Below the pieces are notes generated by a model. It ran no database searches. It had not been told where the DNA came from and worked only from the letters and a program-made list of their open reading frames with translations. Below, in pieces: positions 1 through 6,001 of a stretch of 7,155 nt of DNA. A program made the translations under genes and the position numbers. This stretch comes from Clostridia bacterium (lineage in GTDB: Bacteria; Bacillota; Clostridia; Oscillospirales; Acutalibacteraceae): positions 1 to 7,155 of the forward strand of contig CAAFXD010000193.1 in assembly GCA_900766945.1 (NCBI GenBank). Reading direction: 5' to 3'. Each line of letters opens with the position of its first letter. Within the stretch, counting starts at the first letter, position 1.

Positions 1-142
1 CAAGCGTATTCTTTTTCGGCGCGGCAAAATGTGCAAGCAAAACCGCGTCCGTACCGAAGGTGTGCGCAGGCGACACCACCAGCCCGAAATTCGGTTTTAA
101 ATATTCGATATGCTCGTTTTCGTAAAGTTTTATTTGTTTCAT
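1..142 (-). CDS. trmN6: TrmN6/YabB-like tRNA adenine-N6 methyltransferase, N-terminal 47 residues only
   Basis: The reading frame enters from the left edge; only the first 47 codons are present. The translation starts MKQIKLYENEHIEYL and continues to FGTDAVLLAHFAAPKK. This matches the N-terminus of the TrmN6/YfiC/YabB family, in which a short beta-hairpin is followed by a (F/S)xxDAVLLAxF segment just before the SAM-binding DLGxGxG motif, which lies outside the window. Family members methylate N6 of A37 in tRNA1(Val) in E. coli; the exact substrate here is inferred. Position also supports the call: in B. subtilis yabB lies a few genes downstream of ricT/yaaT and holB. No Shine-Dalgarno precedes the ATG at 142-140. 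A four-codon frame (ATG ATT GCT GTA TGA, from 154) overlaps it by ATGA. Another class I SAM-dependent methyltransferase is possible, since the catalytic part is not visible. Confidence 0.78.
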   Translation of the reverse strand, partial: MKQIKLYENEHIEYLKPNFGLVVSPAHTFGTDAVLLAHFAAPKKNTL

Positions 143-148
143 ACAGCA

Positions 149-176
149 ATCATACCACAAAACCTAAAAAAAGCAA
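149..176 (-). promoter_or_regulatory. Extended -10 promoter for the trmN6-like gene
   Basis: On the minus strand there is a TTGCTT -35 (171-176), a 16-nt spacer, and a TATGAT -10 (149-154) preceded by TGG, which makes a TGn extended -10. The first transcribed base would fall at about 142-143, on the A of the start codon. The -35 lies in the T-rich tail of the upstream terminator. Assignment is by motif only. Confidence 0.5.
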
Positions 177-178
177 AG

Positions 179-209
179 AAAAAAGGCTGCCCGAAAACGG
201 ACAGCCTTT
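179..209 (-). terminator. Rho-independent terminator after the ferredoxin gene
   Basis: Read on the minus strand, AAAGGCTGTCCG (209-198) pairs with CGGGCAGCCTTT (193-182) over 12 bp with a single G-T wobble, closing a TTTT loop. It is followed by a T-rich tail (TTT, C, TTT, GC, then seven T). It starts 13 nt past the ferredoxin stop codon. In the plus direction the T-run is short, so it works mainly for the minus strand. Confidence 0.9.
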
Positions 210-221
210 CATTCTTGAAAA

Positions 222-392
222 TTATTCAGCCTGCGGAGCCGAAACGGGGCAGGTGTCTGCGCAGCTGCCGCAATCAATGCAGGTGTCTGCGTCGATAACG
301 TATTTGCCGTCCCCTTCGGAAATCGCCTCAACCGGGCATTCTGCCGCGCAAGCGCCGCAGGAGATGCAATCGTCGGAAATATGATATGCCAT
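222..392 (-). CDS. 2[4Fe-4S] clostridial-type ferredoxin, 56 aa
   Basis: The protein starts MAYHISDDCISCGACAAECP and is 56 residues long, the usual size of clostridial ferredoxin. It carries two CxxCxxCxxxCP motifs (Cys 9, 12, 15, 19 and Cys 38, 41, 44, 48), each giving three ligands to one cubane and the fourth to the other. It is a soluble low-potential electron carrier of the cytoplasm, typically linked to pyruvate:ferredoxin oxidoreductase, hydrogenase or Rnf. AGGGAGGT lies 7 nt before the ATG. It has its own promoter (424-451) and terminator (179-209), so it is a monocistronic unit inserted between ricT and the trmN6-like gene. Its redox partner cannot be deduced from this window. Identification is very secure. 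Confidence 0.97.
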   Translation of the reverse strand: MAYHISDDCISCGACAAECPVEAISEGDGKYVIDADTCIDCGSCADTCPVSAPQAE

Positions 393-423
393 TTTCGTGA
401 CCTCCCTTTCAGAATTTACCTAC

Positions 424-451
424 ATTCTAACACAATTTTTCAAAATAGCAA
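424..451 (-). promoter_or_regulatory. Promoter of the ferredoxin gene (extended -10)
   Basis: On the minus strand there is a TTGCTA -35 (446-451), a 16-nt spacer and a TAGAAT -10 (424-429) preceded by TGT, an extended -10. The predicted start near 417 gives a leader of about 25 nt holding the AGGGAGGT ribosome site. It sits in the 66-nt gap after ricT, where I find no ricT terminator, so readthrough from ricT is also possible. Confidence 0.65.
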
Positions 452-458
452 GCCTTTT

Positions 459-1322
459 TTATTCAATTCCTTTTAAGGATTCCAATTCCGCCTTATCCAC
501 ACGGATTTGCGCATCCCGAATGAGCTTGACCTCGTGGCGTTCAATGACCACGGGCGCGGCGTCGGGGCGGCGGTCCAAACGGATTTTGAGCATACCGGTA
601 AGCAGGTTGTTTTCGACCACGGTGCCGCGTCCCTCGCGGGTTTCCACAATCGCACCGACTTTCGGCGTATGCCGTAAAAGATGCTCGTACGCCTCCTGCT
701 CGTATTTCAGACAGCACATTAAGCGCCCGCAGGTACCGCTGATTTTTACGGGATTTAACGACAGCCCCTGCTCCTTTGCCATTTTGATGGAAACGGGCTG
801 AAAATCGCCCAAAAAGGTACTGCAACAAAACGGTCTGCCGCACATACCGAACCCGCCGACCATTTTGGACTCGTCGCGCACGCCGATTTGCCGAAGTTCA
901 ATGCGGGTGCGGAACACGCCCGCCAAATCTTTCACGAGTTCGCGGAAATCCACGCGTCCGTCCGCGGTGAAATAGAACAGAATTTTGCCGCCGTCAAAGG
1001 TGTATTCCACATCGACGAGCTTCATATCTAAATTGTGCGCGCGGATTTTTTCTTCGCAAATACCGAATGCCTTTTGTTCTTTTTCGCGGTTTTCGCGCAC
1101 CACGCGCAAATCGTTTTCGTTGGCGGGGCGCACAATGCGCTTTAAAGGCTTGACGATTTCGCTGTCATCTACCTCGCGGTTTTCCATTGCGATTTCGCCG
1201 CACTCCACCCCGCGGGCGGTTTCCACCACGGCGCGGTCGCCTTTTTTAAACTGCATCCCGTCGGGGTCAAAATAATAGACCTTCCCGACCTCTTTAAATC
1301 GAATTCCTACAACTTCTGCCAT
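459..1322 (-). CDS. ricT: RicT/YaaT, PSP1-domain Fe-S protein, 287 aa
   Basis: This is a PSP1 C-terminal-domain protein of the YaaT/RicT family. In B. subtilis RicT acts with RicA and RicF in a Fe-S-containing complex that assists RNase Y mRNA maturation and affects sporulation, competence and biofilm formation. The start MAEVVGIRFKEVGKVYYFDP is typical of the family. Two Cys clusters are visible: CGRPFCC (Cys 161, 166, 167) and CGRLMCC (Cys 198, 203, 204); these are the likely cluster ligands, together with another Cys at 41. Length is close to the B. subtilis protein. I chose the ATG at 1322, eight codons inside the longest frame, because AAGGAG lies 6 nt before it and because family members begin there; the upstream ATG would overlap holB by ATGA. 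It is 20 nt from holB and co-transcribed with it. Whether RicA and RicF partners exist in this genome is not visible. Confidence 0.93.
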   Translation of the reverse strand: MAEVVGIRFKEVGKVYYFDPDGMQFKKGDRAVVETARGVECGEIAMENREVDDSEIVKPLKRIVRPANENDLRVVRENREKEQKAFGICEEKIRAHNLDMKLVDVEYTFDGGKILFYFTADGRVDFRELVKDLAGVFRTRIELRQIGVRDESKMVGGFGMCGRPFCCSTFLGDFQPVSIKMAKEQGLSLNPVKISGTCGRLMCCLKYEQEAYEHLLRHTPKVGAIVETREGRGTVVENNLLTGMLKIRLDRRPDAAPVVIERHEVKLIRDAQIRVDKAELESLKGIE

Positions 1323-1328
1323 TGTTTT

Positions 1329-1334
1329 CTCCTT
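1329..1334 (-). promoter_or_regulatory. Ribosome binding site that sets the ricT start
   Basis: AAGGAG on the minus strand ends 6 nt before the ATG at 1322-1320. It lies inside the codons of the longer reading frame (start 1346), which argues for the shorter protein. Confidence 0.75.
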
Positions 1335-1342
1335 TTCGGATT

Positions 1343-2215
1343 TCATTTATGTTCGATTGCCTGCCGTAAGCGGTAGCAAAGCCCCGTCAGCAGGAGATTG
1401 GTATTTGCGTTTCGTTCGGCACTTTTTTTAAGCGCCTCTGCCGCCTGCAAAGCGCCGTACAGTTTTGTTTTCGGCAGTTTTGCGGCCAGTTTTTCCGCCG
1501 TATTCTGCATATCCGTATCGCCCGCACCGCCGCTTTTGACGCACAGCGCGGCGGTAAAGACGCAACAAAGGCACGAAAGCACATTTTGGATGGCTTCTCT
1601 GTCTTTTTGCAAGGGCGCCGTCGTGCACAAAAGCGCCCATTCATTCTCCGCACACAGCGCGTCGGCAATCGCCTCTGCCGCCTGCACGGTTTCTGCGGAG
1701 AACGCGGCACGCGCCCCCTGCAACGACACCACCACGGCACGCGACAGCACCGTTTGGAGCATCGCCGCGCGGCTGTCACAGGTCAAAATAAAGTACACGC
1801 CGACGGGCGGCTCCTCCAAAATTTTCAACAGCGCATTTTCGCTGCTGTCGTTCATATTTTGGCTGTCCTCCAAAATATAGACCTTACAGTCGCCGTCATT
1901 GGGCACGACAAACGCATCCTGCCGAATGCGGCGGCAAACCTCCACCTTGAATTGAGCGTTTTTCTTTTCGGGGGCATACAACAAGATGTCGGGGTGATTG
2001 CCTGAGGCGCTTTTTTTACAATCCGCCCGCACGCCGCAAGGCGCTTCTTCCCCACTGCGGCACACAATCGCCGAGGCGATGACCTGCGCAAGCGCACGGC
2101 GCACATCTTCCTCGCCGCCCTCCAAAAGCAAGGTTTGCGGCAGGGTATGCGTTTTGGCGCGCGTTTCCAAAAAATACCTATCCCCTTTGGAAAGGGGAAA
2201 CTGTGCAAAACTCAT
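1343..2215 (-). CDS. holB: DNA polymerase III delta-prime subunit, 290 aa, degenerate motifs
   Basis: Delta-prime is the stator of the clamp loader, which opens the beta clamp and places it on primed DNA. The AAA+ core is recognisable by GNHPDI (72-77), by the segment ILEDSQNMNDSSENALLKIL (114-133), which matches the family's conserved (D)xxxxMnxxAaNALLKxLEEPP block, and by EEPP (134-137). Three features are degenerate. The P-loop position reads LLEGGEEDVRRALA (30-43) with no GK(S/T). The zinc module keeps Cys 52, 60 and 66 but has Arg 63 where the family has the third Cys. The SRC motif is SRA (158-160), keeping the arginine finger. Loss of ATP binding is normal for delta-prime, so the gene is probably functional. 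It starts inside the darA stop (ATGA), without a strong Shine-Dalgarno, which suggests translational coupling. The darA-holB-ricT order matches the B. subtilis cluster. Confidence 0.9.
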   Translation of the reverse strand: MSFAQFPLSKGDRYFLETRAKTHTLPQTLLLEGGEEDVRRALAQVIASAIVCRSGEEAPCGVRADCKKSASGNHPDILLYAPEKKNAQFKVEVCRRIRQDAFVVPNDGDCKVYILEDSQNMNDSSENALLKILEEPPVGVYFILTCDSRAAMLQTVLSRAVVVSLQGARAAFSAETVQAAEAIADALCAENEWALLCTTAPLQKDREAIQNVLSCLCCVFTAALCVKSGGAGDTDMQNTAEKLAAKLPKTKLYGALQAAEALKKSAERNANTNLLLTGLCYRLRQAIEHK

Positions 2216-2541
2216 AATTTATAAAACTGTTCCACATCGAGCACGAACACCGTAGCGCCGCCGACGGTCACTTCGACCGGCACGGAAATCAACGAATCCC
2301 CGATATATGTAGAATTTACCGGCACGGGCTGGGTTCTGCGACTGCTGAATTCCTCAATAATCGAAAGCGCATCCTTCACTTTTTCTTTTTCCACGCCGAT
2401 AAGCATCGTCACATTCCCCGCGCGCAAAAAGCCGCCCGAGGTAGAAAGTTTGGTCACGCTGTAAGAAGCCGCGGTCAGCTCCGACAACACCGCGGGTGCG
2501 TCCTCGCTGTTGACAATGGCAACAATCAGTTTCATATCCAT
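2212..2541 (-). CDS. darA: DarA/PstA, PII-like cyclic di-AMP receptor, 109 aa
   Basis: This is a small PII-like trimeric cytoplasmic protein that binds cyclic di-AMP; its downstream target is not established in the family. The sequence begins MDMKLIVAIVNSEDAPAV and carries VTKLSTSGGFLRAGN (29-43), where the ligand-contact residues of the family lie, and ends with VPVEVTVGGATVFVLDVEQF (87-106), the family's highly conserved C-terminus. The T-loop-like region is about residues 66-86. Length equals that of the B. subtilis YaaQ/DarA protein. GGAGG lies 7 nt before the first ATG and 13 nt before the second (codon 3), so the first is preferred. It overlaps holB by 4 nt and follows the AEC permease by 30 nt with no terminator between, so it may be co-transcribed from the gltA promoter. 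Confidence 0.94.
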   Translation of the reverse strand: MDMKLIVAIVNSEDAPAVLSELTAASYSVTKLSTSGGFLRAGNVTMLIGVEKEKVKDALSIIEEFSSRRTQPVPVNSTYIGDSLISVPVEVTVGGATVFVLDVEQFYKL

Positions 2542-2548
2542 AGAAAAT

Positions 2549-2553
2549 CCTCC
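2549..2553 (-). promoter_or_regulatory. Ribosome binding site of darA
   Basis: GGAGG on the minus strand, 7 nt upstream of the ATG at 2541-2539. The spacing favours this ATG over the family-like MKL start two codons later. Confidence 0.7.
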
Positions 2554-2571
2554 GTTTCTGTCGGCTGTATT

Positions 2572-3510
2572 TTATAGTTGTGCAATCGCAATAAACAACG
2601 GCATGGTGAGCACAGACAAAAAGCTCACAACGGCAACCGTCTGCGACGCCGCGGCGGTATCCCTGCCGTATTTTGTGGCGAACATCACGGTGTTGTTCGC
2701 CGTGGGTGCGGACGCCGAAATGGTCAGCGCCGTGCAAAGCACGCCTGTAATGCCGCAAAGCCGCATCACCAACAGCATAGCCGACGGCACGGCAATCAAT
2801 TTTAACAGCGCCACCAAATAGGTTTCCTTGCGCAAAAACATTTTTCGCAAATCGGTTTGGGCAAGATAGGTGCCGAACATCAGCATGGCAAGCGGCGTGT
2901 TGAGGCTCGCAATATAGGAGACGGGCTCTGCCAAAATCCGCGGGAGCGTCACATCGAGCAAAAACAGCGGCAAACCGATCAGCACCGAAACGATCCCGGG
3001 GTTAAAAAGCAGCCATTTCATTTTGAAGCCTGTTTTCTCGGTAGATGTACCCGACATCAGCCGCACGCCGTGGGTAAACGCGAAAATATTAAACGGAATG
3101 AGCACACCTGAGCAGAAAAACACGCCCTCCTCGCCGAGCACGGCCGCGGCAAGCGGCAACGCCATATAGCCGACATTCCCGTACACACAGGCAAACTTAT
3201 ACACATTTGCCGTGCGCTTTTCGCCTTTTCTGAAAAACGGCCACGCGATCAGAATAGCAAAGATGTGTAAAACCGTGCCGCCCAAAAAGGACAGCAACAA
3301 ATTTTTGAGCGCCTCGTGGGTGTAAGCAATCGTAGTAAAGGATTGAATGATAATCGCGGGGGTGACAATGTAAAACAGCAAATCATTGGTAAGCCTTGCC
3401 GCTTTTTCGGTATACAGCCCCGTTTTGTCGCAGACAAAGCCGACGGCGACCAGCACATACAAGACAGCGACCTGCATGGCGGCAGTCTGCACATTCTGTA
3501 AAAAAAGCAA
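2572..3510 (-). CDS. AEC-family permease (auxin efflux carrier/malonate-malate transporter type), 312 aa, TTG start
   Basis: The protein belongs to the auxin efflux carrier superfamily, membrane transporters with about ten helices in two inverted halves. Characterised bacterial members move malate, malonate or other organic anions. Family marks seen here are GNVGYMALPL (111-120), with the Asn-Gly and Pro of the first discontinuous helix; NPGIVSVLIGLPLFL (170-184), which opens the second half; and SASAPTANNTVMFATKYGRD (265-284). Length is typical. The frame opens with TTG at 3510. The upstream AGAGGAG is 10 nt away, while the first in-frame ATG (codon 12) would remove part of the first helix and has no ribosome site. 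It lies 7 nt after the unknown membrane protein and in the gltA transcription unit, so citrate or another TCA-branch acid is a reasonable but unproven substrate. Confidence 0.9.
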   Translation of the reverse strand: MLFLQNVQTAAMQVAVLYVLVAVGFVCDKTGLYTEKAARLTNDLLFYIVTPAIIIQSFTTIAYTHEALKNLLLSFLGGTVLHIFAILIAWPFFRKGEKRTANVYKFACVYGNVGYMALPLAAAVLGEEGVFFCSGVLIPFNIFAFTHGVRLMSGTSTEKTGFKMKWLLFNPGIVSVLIGLPLFLLDVTLPRILAEPVSYIASLNTPLAMLMFGTYLAQTDLRKMFLRKETYLVALLKLIAVPSAMLLVMRLCGITGVLCTALTISASAPTANNTVMFATKYGRDTAAASQTVAVVSFLSVLTMPLFIAIAQL

Positions 3511-3517
3511 ATTGCGT

Positions 3518-4486
3518 TTACTCCTCTAAAAAGTTTTCGTCCAAACGCGTATCCTGCGGGCGCTGTTCGGGCGACGCATATGCTTCGGGCAGAGCGTCAT
3601 CCTCCGACGCGGGGCGCCCGCACTGCATATGTACATACAGATACGCGGCGGCAAAAATGCCGAAGCCGAGGTCTGCCAGCGAAAACGGGAACCCGTCCGC
3701 CAACAGCTCTGCTCTGCCGCCGACGGTACAAATCAGCCTTGTCACGCCGACAGTCAGCGCAAAAAATGCGGCGGGCAGTCCGAAGCAAAAGGCTTTTTTC
3801 ATTTCGCCTTTTTGCGAAATCTGCGCCGAAATACGCGCAAAGGACAACAAAAACAGCATCATAAAGCAAAGCATCGCAAGTTCAAACAACAATTCGGAAA
3901 CCATGGTAAAGCTGATTTTGGTCATAAACCGTGCCACCAGACGGAACAGCGTCCAAAACAGCGGCATTAACGCAAGCAAACGGTATTCCCCGTAGGTTGC
4001 GCGCTCGCCGGTATAGGAAAGCCCGACCAACACCATAAAGATACACGCCGCAATGCCGCAGATAATCTGCAAAATCAGCGCAAATATGCCGTTCGTGAAC
4101 AGCACGGTCAGCACGGTTTTTGCGGTAACACCGTTCACGGTGCGCAACACCTTGACAAGCCCCAGCGCCACATCGTAGGCAATGCCTGCCGCAAAGGCAA
4201 ACGCGCCGAGCGCGAGTGCCTTATTTTTTTGCACCACGGGGCGCGAGGCGGGCAGTTTGGCGGAAAGCGCAGGGAGCACCGCCAACACAACGGCGGCAAC
4301 GGCGAACACGGCATACACCACATAGACCGTCCAATCGACTTCCTCAAAAAATCCCGTATAGTTTTCCATATTGGTAAACAGTTGTACCGTGCGCAACGGA
4401 ATGGCCGCGAGTAAGGCAATGCCGAGCGTTGCGGCAAGCGCCTTTGCGTCAATACCCGCGAATGTATGACCTTTTTTCTTCTGCAT
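3518..4486 (-). CDS. Polytopic membrane protein of unknown function, 322 aa
   Basis: I do not recognise a family. From the start MQKKKGHTFAG there are about eight hydrophobic segments (roughly 15-34, 53-75, 90-112, 130-157, 168-185, 198-216, 231-253, 268-287), followed by a hydrophilic, mostly acidic tail (about 291-322) rich in Glu, Asp and Pro. A lysine-rich N-terminus would favour the cytoplasm. No transporter signature, kinase, protease or metal-site motif stands out, and there is no CxxC motif. The frame is open upstream to 4603, but that extension overlaps the gltA 3' end and reads like non-coding sequence. The ATG at 4486 has AGAGG 9 nt upstream and lies 25 nt after gltA. Its last codons (GAG GAG TAA) form the ribosome site for the AEC permease. 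Tight packing between citrate synthase and a carrier suggests an accessory membrane role, which is inference. Confidence 0.85.
   Translation of the reverse strand: MQKKKGHTFAGIDAKALAATLGIALLAAIPLRTVQLFTNMENYTGFFEEVDWTVYVVYAVFAVAAVVLAVLPALSAKLPASRPVVQKNKALALGAFAFAAGIAYDVALGLVKVLRTVNGVTAKTVLTVLFTNGIFALILQIICGIAACIFMVLVGLSYTGERATYGEYRLLALMPLFWTLFRLVARFMTKISFTMVSELLFELAMLCFMMLFLLSFARISAQISQKGEMKKAFCFGLPAAFFALTVGVTRLICTVGGRAELLADGFPFSLADLGFGIFAAAYLYVHMQCGRPASEDDALPEAYASPEQRPQDTRLDENFLEE
3521..3527 (-). promoter_or_regulatory. Ribosome binding site for the TTG-initiated AEC gene
   Basis: AGAGGAG on the minus strand is formed by the last codons of the upstream membrane-protein gene and lies 10 nt before the TTG at 3510-3508. 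It supports the non-ATG start and suggests coupled translation. Confidence 0.6.
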
Positions 4487-4511
4487 AATCCATAGCCTCT
4501 TTCCACTATTT

Positions 4512-5924
4512 TTACCGTTCCTCGGACGGAATATACTCCGCGGGAACTGCGTGATTGTCAATACGGTCCGCAATGGGCACAAACCGCCGCGGCAACGACA
4601 CATTTTTATACGCAGGGCGCATAATGCGGCTGCCCGAGGTCAACTCCTCAATCCGATGCGCCGACCAGCCCGCAATGCGCGCCGACATAAACAACGGCGT
4701 AAACAGCTCCTGCGGAATGCGCAGCATATCGTAGATAAGCCCCGAATATAAATCTACATTGGCGCAGATTTTTTTCTTTTCGCCTTTGTATTTTAAGAAC
4801 AACTCGGGGGTCAGCTGTTCAATCAGTTCCAAGGTGCGAAAATCATCCTGAAAGCCGCATTTTTGCGAATACGCACGGGCATTTTCCTTCAAAATCACGG
4901 CGCGCGGGTCAGACAGCGTATACACCGCGTGCCCCATACCGTAGATAAGCCCCGAGCCATCGCCCGCCTGTTTTTGAATGATTTTGGCAAGATAATCGGC
5001 AACCTGTCCCTCGTTTGTGGGGTCGCTGATATGCGCTTTCATATCGTCGACCATTTTGTGCACCTTAATATTCGCGCCGCCGTGCTTCGGGCCTTTCAAC
5101 GAGCCTATCCCCGCCGCAATCGCGGAATAGGTATCCGTCCCCGAAGAGGTGATACAGCGCGTGGTAAAGGTCGAGTTGTTGCCGCCGCCGTGCTCGGCGT
5201 GGATAATCATACAAATATCCAAAAGTTTTGCTTCCTCGTCCGTAAATTTGCGGTCGGAGCGAATGGAATGCAAAATCGACTCGGCGGTTTTCAGGGATTT
5301 GTCGTTTTGGTGGATATACATACTTTTGTGGTCGTAGGCGCGGCGCTTGACCTGATAGGCATATGCCATAATCGTCGGGATTTGCGCCATCAGCTGAATG
5401 GACTGCCGCAAGACATTTTCCACCGAGATGTCATCGGGATTTTCGTCAAAGGAATACAGCGCCAGCACCGACCGCGCGACCTTGTTCATAATGTCGGGCG
5501 AGGGCGCTTTCATAATCATATCCTCAATAAATTCGTCGGGGAGTTCGCGGCACTCTGCCAAAAGTGCCGAAAAGCGGTCCAACTGTGTTTGCGTCGGCAA
5601 ATCGCCGAACAGCAAAAGCCACGCGACCTCTTCAAAACCGAAGCGGTTTTCCGCCTGACAGTTTTTGACGATTTCACTCATATCTATGCCGCGGTAAACG
5701 AGCCGCCCGTCCTTGGGCACCCGTTCGCCGTCGTCTATATAATACCCTTCTACCGAGCAAATCCGCGTCAGCCCCGTCATTACACCCGTGCCGTCGGCAT
5801 TGCGAAGCCCGCGCTTGACATCAAAGCGGCGGTAATCCTCGGGGTAGATGCGGTTATTTTTCAGCAATTCTTTGCATAAAGTAGAAAGAGCGTCGTTGTC
5901 AATCGGAGAGATATAGTCTGCCAT
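4512..5924 (-). CDS. gltA: Citrate synthase, Si-type (GltA family), 470 aa
   Basis: It condenses acetyl-CoA and oxaloacetate to citrate, the entry step of the oxidative TCA branch toward 2-oxoglutarate and glutamate. All three catalytic residues of the family are in place: His 281 in GPKHGGAN, His 332 in GMGHAVY and Asp 391 in NVDLYSG. Arg 341 of SDPRA and the IHAEHGGGNNST stretch (241-252) are also typical. The N-terminal half holds the RGIDMSEIV and FEEVAWLLLFGDLP blocks. At 470 residues it is longer than the 430 or so of the E. coli enzyme, with the excess mostly at the N-terminus, as in many clostridial homologues. A 2-methylcitrate synthase activity cannot be excluded by sequence. AGGAGGT lies 9 nt before the ATG, and a strong promoter lies at 5993-6021. 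It heads a run of six closely spaced genes and diverges from spoIID. Confidence 0.95.
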   Translation of the reverse strand: MADYISPIDNDALSTLCKELLKNNRIYPEDYRRFDVKRGLRNADGTGVMTGLTRICSVEGYYIDDGERVPKDGRLVYRGIDMSEIVKNCQAENRFGFEEVAWLLLFGDLPTQTQLDRFSALLAECRELPDEFIEDMIMKAPSPDIMNKVARSVLALYSFDENPDDISVENVLRQSIQLMAQIPTIMAYAYQVKRRAYDHKSMYIHQNDKSLKTAESILHSIRSDRKFTDEEAKLLDICMIIHAEHGGGNNSTFTTRCITSSGTDTYSAIAAGIGSLKGPKHGGANIKVHKMVDDMKAHISDPTNEGQVADYLAKIIQKQAGDGSGLIYGMGHAVYTLSDPRAVILKENARAYSQKCGFQDDFRTLELIEQLTPELFLKYKGEKKKICANVDLYSGLIYDMLRIPQELFTPLFMSARIAGWSAHRIEELTSGSRIMRPAYKNVSLPRRFVPIADRIDNHAVPAEYIPSEER

Positions 5925-5966
5925 ATCCGAAAGACCTCCTTTGCGGGGGATTGGCGGGCAAATGCG

Positions 5967-5992
5967 ATATTAACCCTTTTAATAGATATAAT
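5967..5992 (+). promoter_or_regulatory. Possible sigma-E-like promoter of spoIID
   Basis: On the plus strand ATATT (5967-5971) is followed after 13 nt by GATATAAT (5985-5992), which fits 6 of 8 positions of the B. subtilis sigma-E -10 consensus CATACAMT; the usual spacing is about one base longer. The embedded TATAAT has no good TTGACA-like -35 at 16-18 nt, which argues against a plain sigma-A promoter. spoIID is a sigma-E gene in B. subtilis, so the assignment is plausible but weak. Confidence 0.35.
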
Positions 5993-6001
5993 ATTGTATC
6001 T
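5984..6001. repeat. 18-bp near-perfect palindrome spanning two opposed -10 elements
   Basis: The sequence AGATATAATATTGTATCT is self-complementary at 8 of 9 base pairs (only T5989 versus G5996 differs). The left arm contains TATAAT on the plus strand, facing spoIID; the right arm is the TACAAT -10 of gltA on the minus strand. It may be an operator, or it may simply reflect two abutting -10 boxes. Confidence 0.55.

Noticed and set aside
31..384. Plus-strand open frame of 117 codons across the ferredoxin and terminator
   Set aside because: It runs antisense to the ferredoxin and through the terminator; composition looks non-coding.
468..479. Inverted repeat TCCTTTTAAGGA near the ricT 3' end, considered as a terminator
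   Set aside because: Only a 5-bp AT-rich stem inside the coding region and no T-run on the minus strand.
1323..1346. Upstream ATG for ricT overlapping the holB stop
   Set aside because: The ribosome site AAGGAG lies inside this extension and points to the ATG at 1322, which also matches family N-termini.
4487..4603. N-terminal extension of the unknown membrane protein (39 extra codons)
   Set aside because: It overlaps the gltA 3' end by about 90 nt, has no ribosome site, and reads as an Arg/Cys-rich shadow; ATG at 4486 has a site and good spacing.
4863..5879. Long plus-strand open frame (338 codons) opposite gltA
   Set aside because: It lies entirely antisense to a well-supported citrate synthase gene, its translation is rich in Arg, His and Gln with no family resemblance, and no ribosome site precedes it.
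5925..5986. Riboswitch or attenuator in the gltA leader
   Set aside because: The leader is only about 60 nt and shows no more than a 5-bp TTTGC/GCAAA pairing; no known aptamer pattern or terminator.
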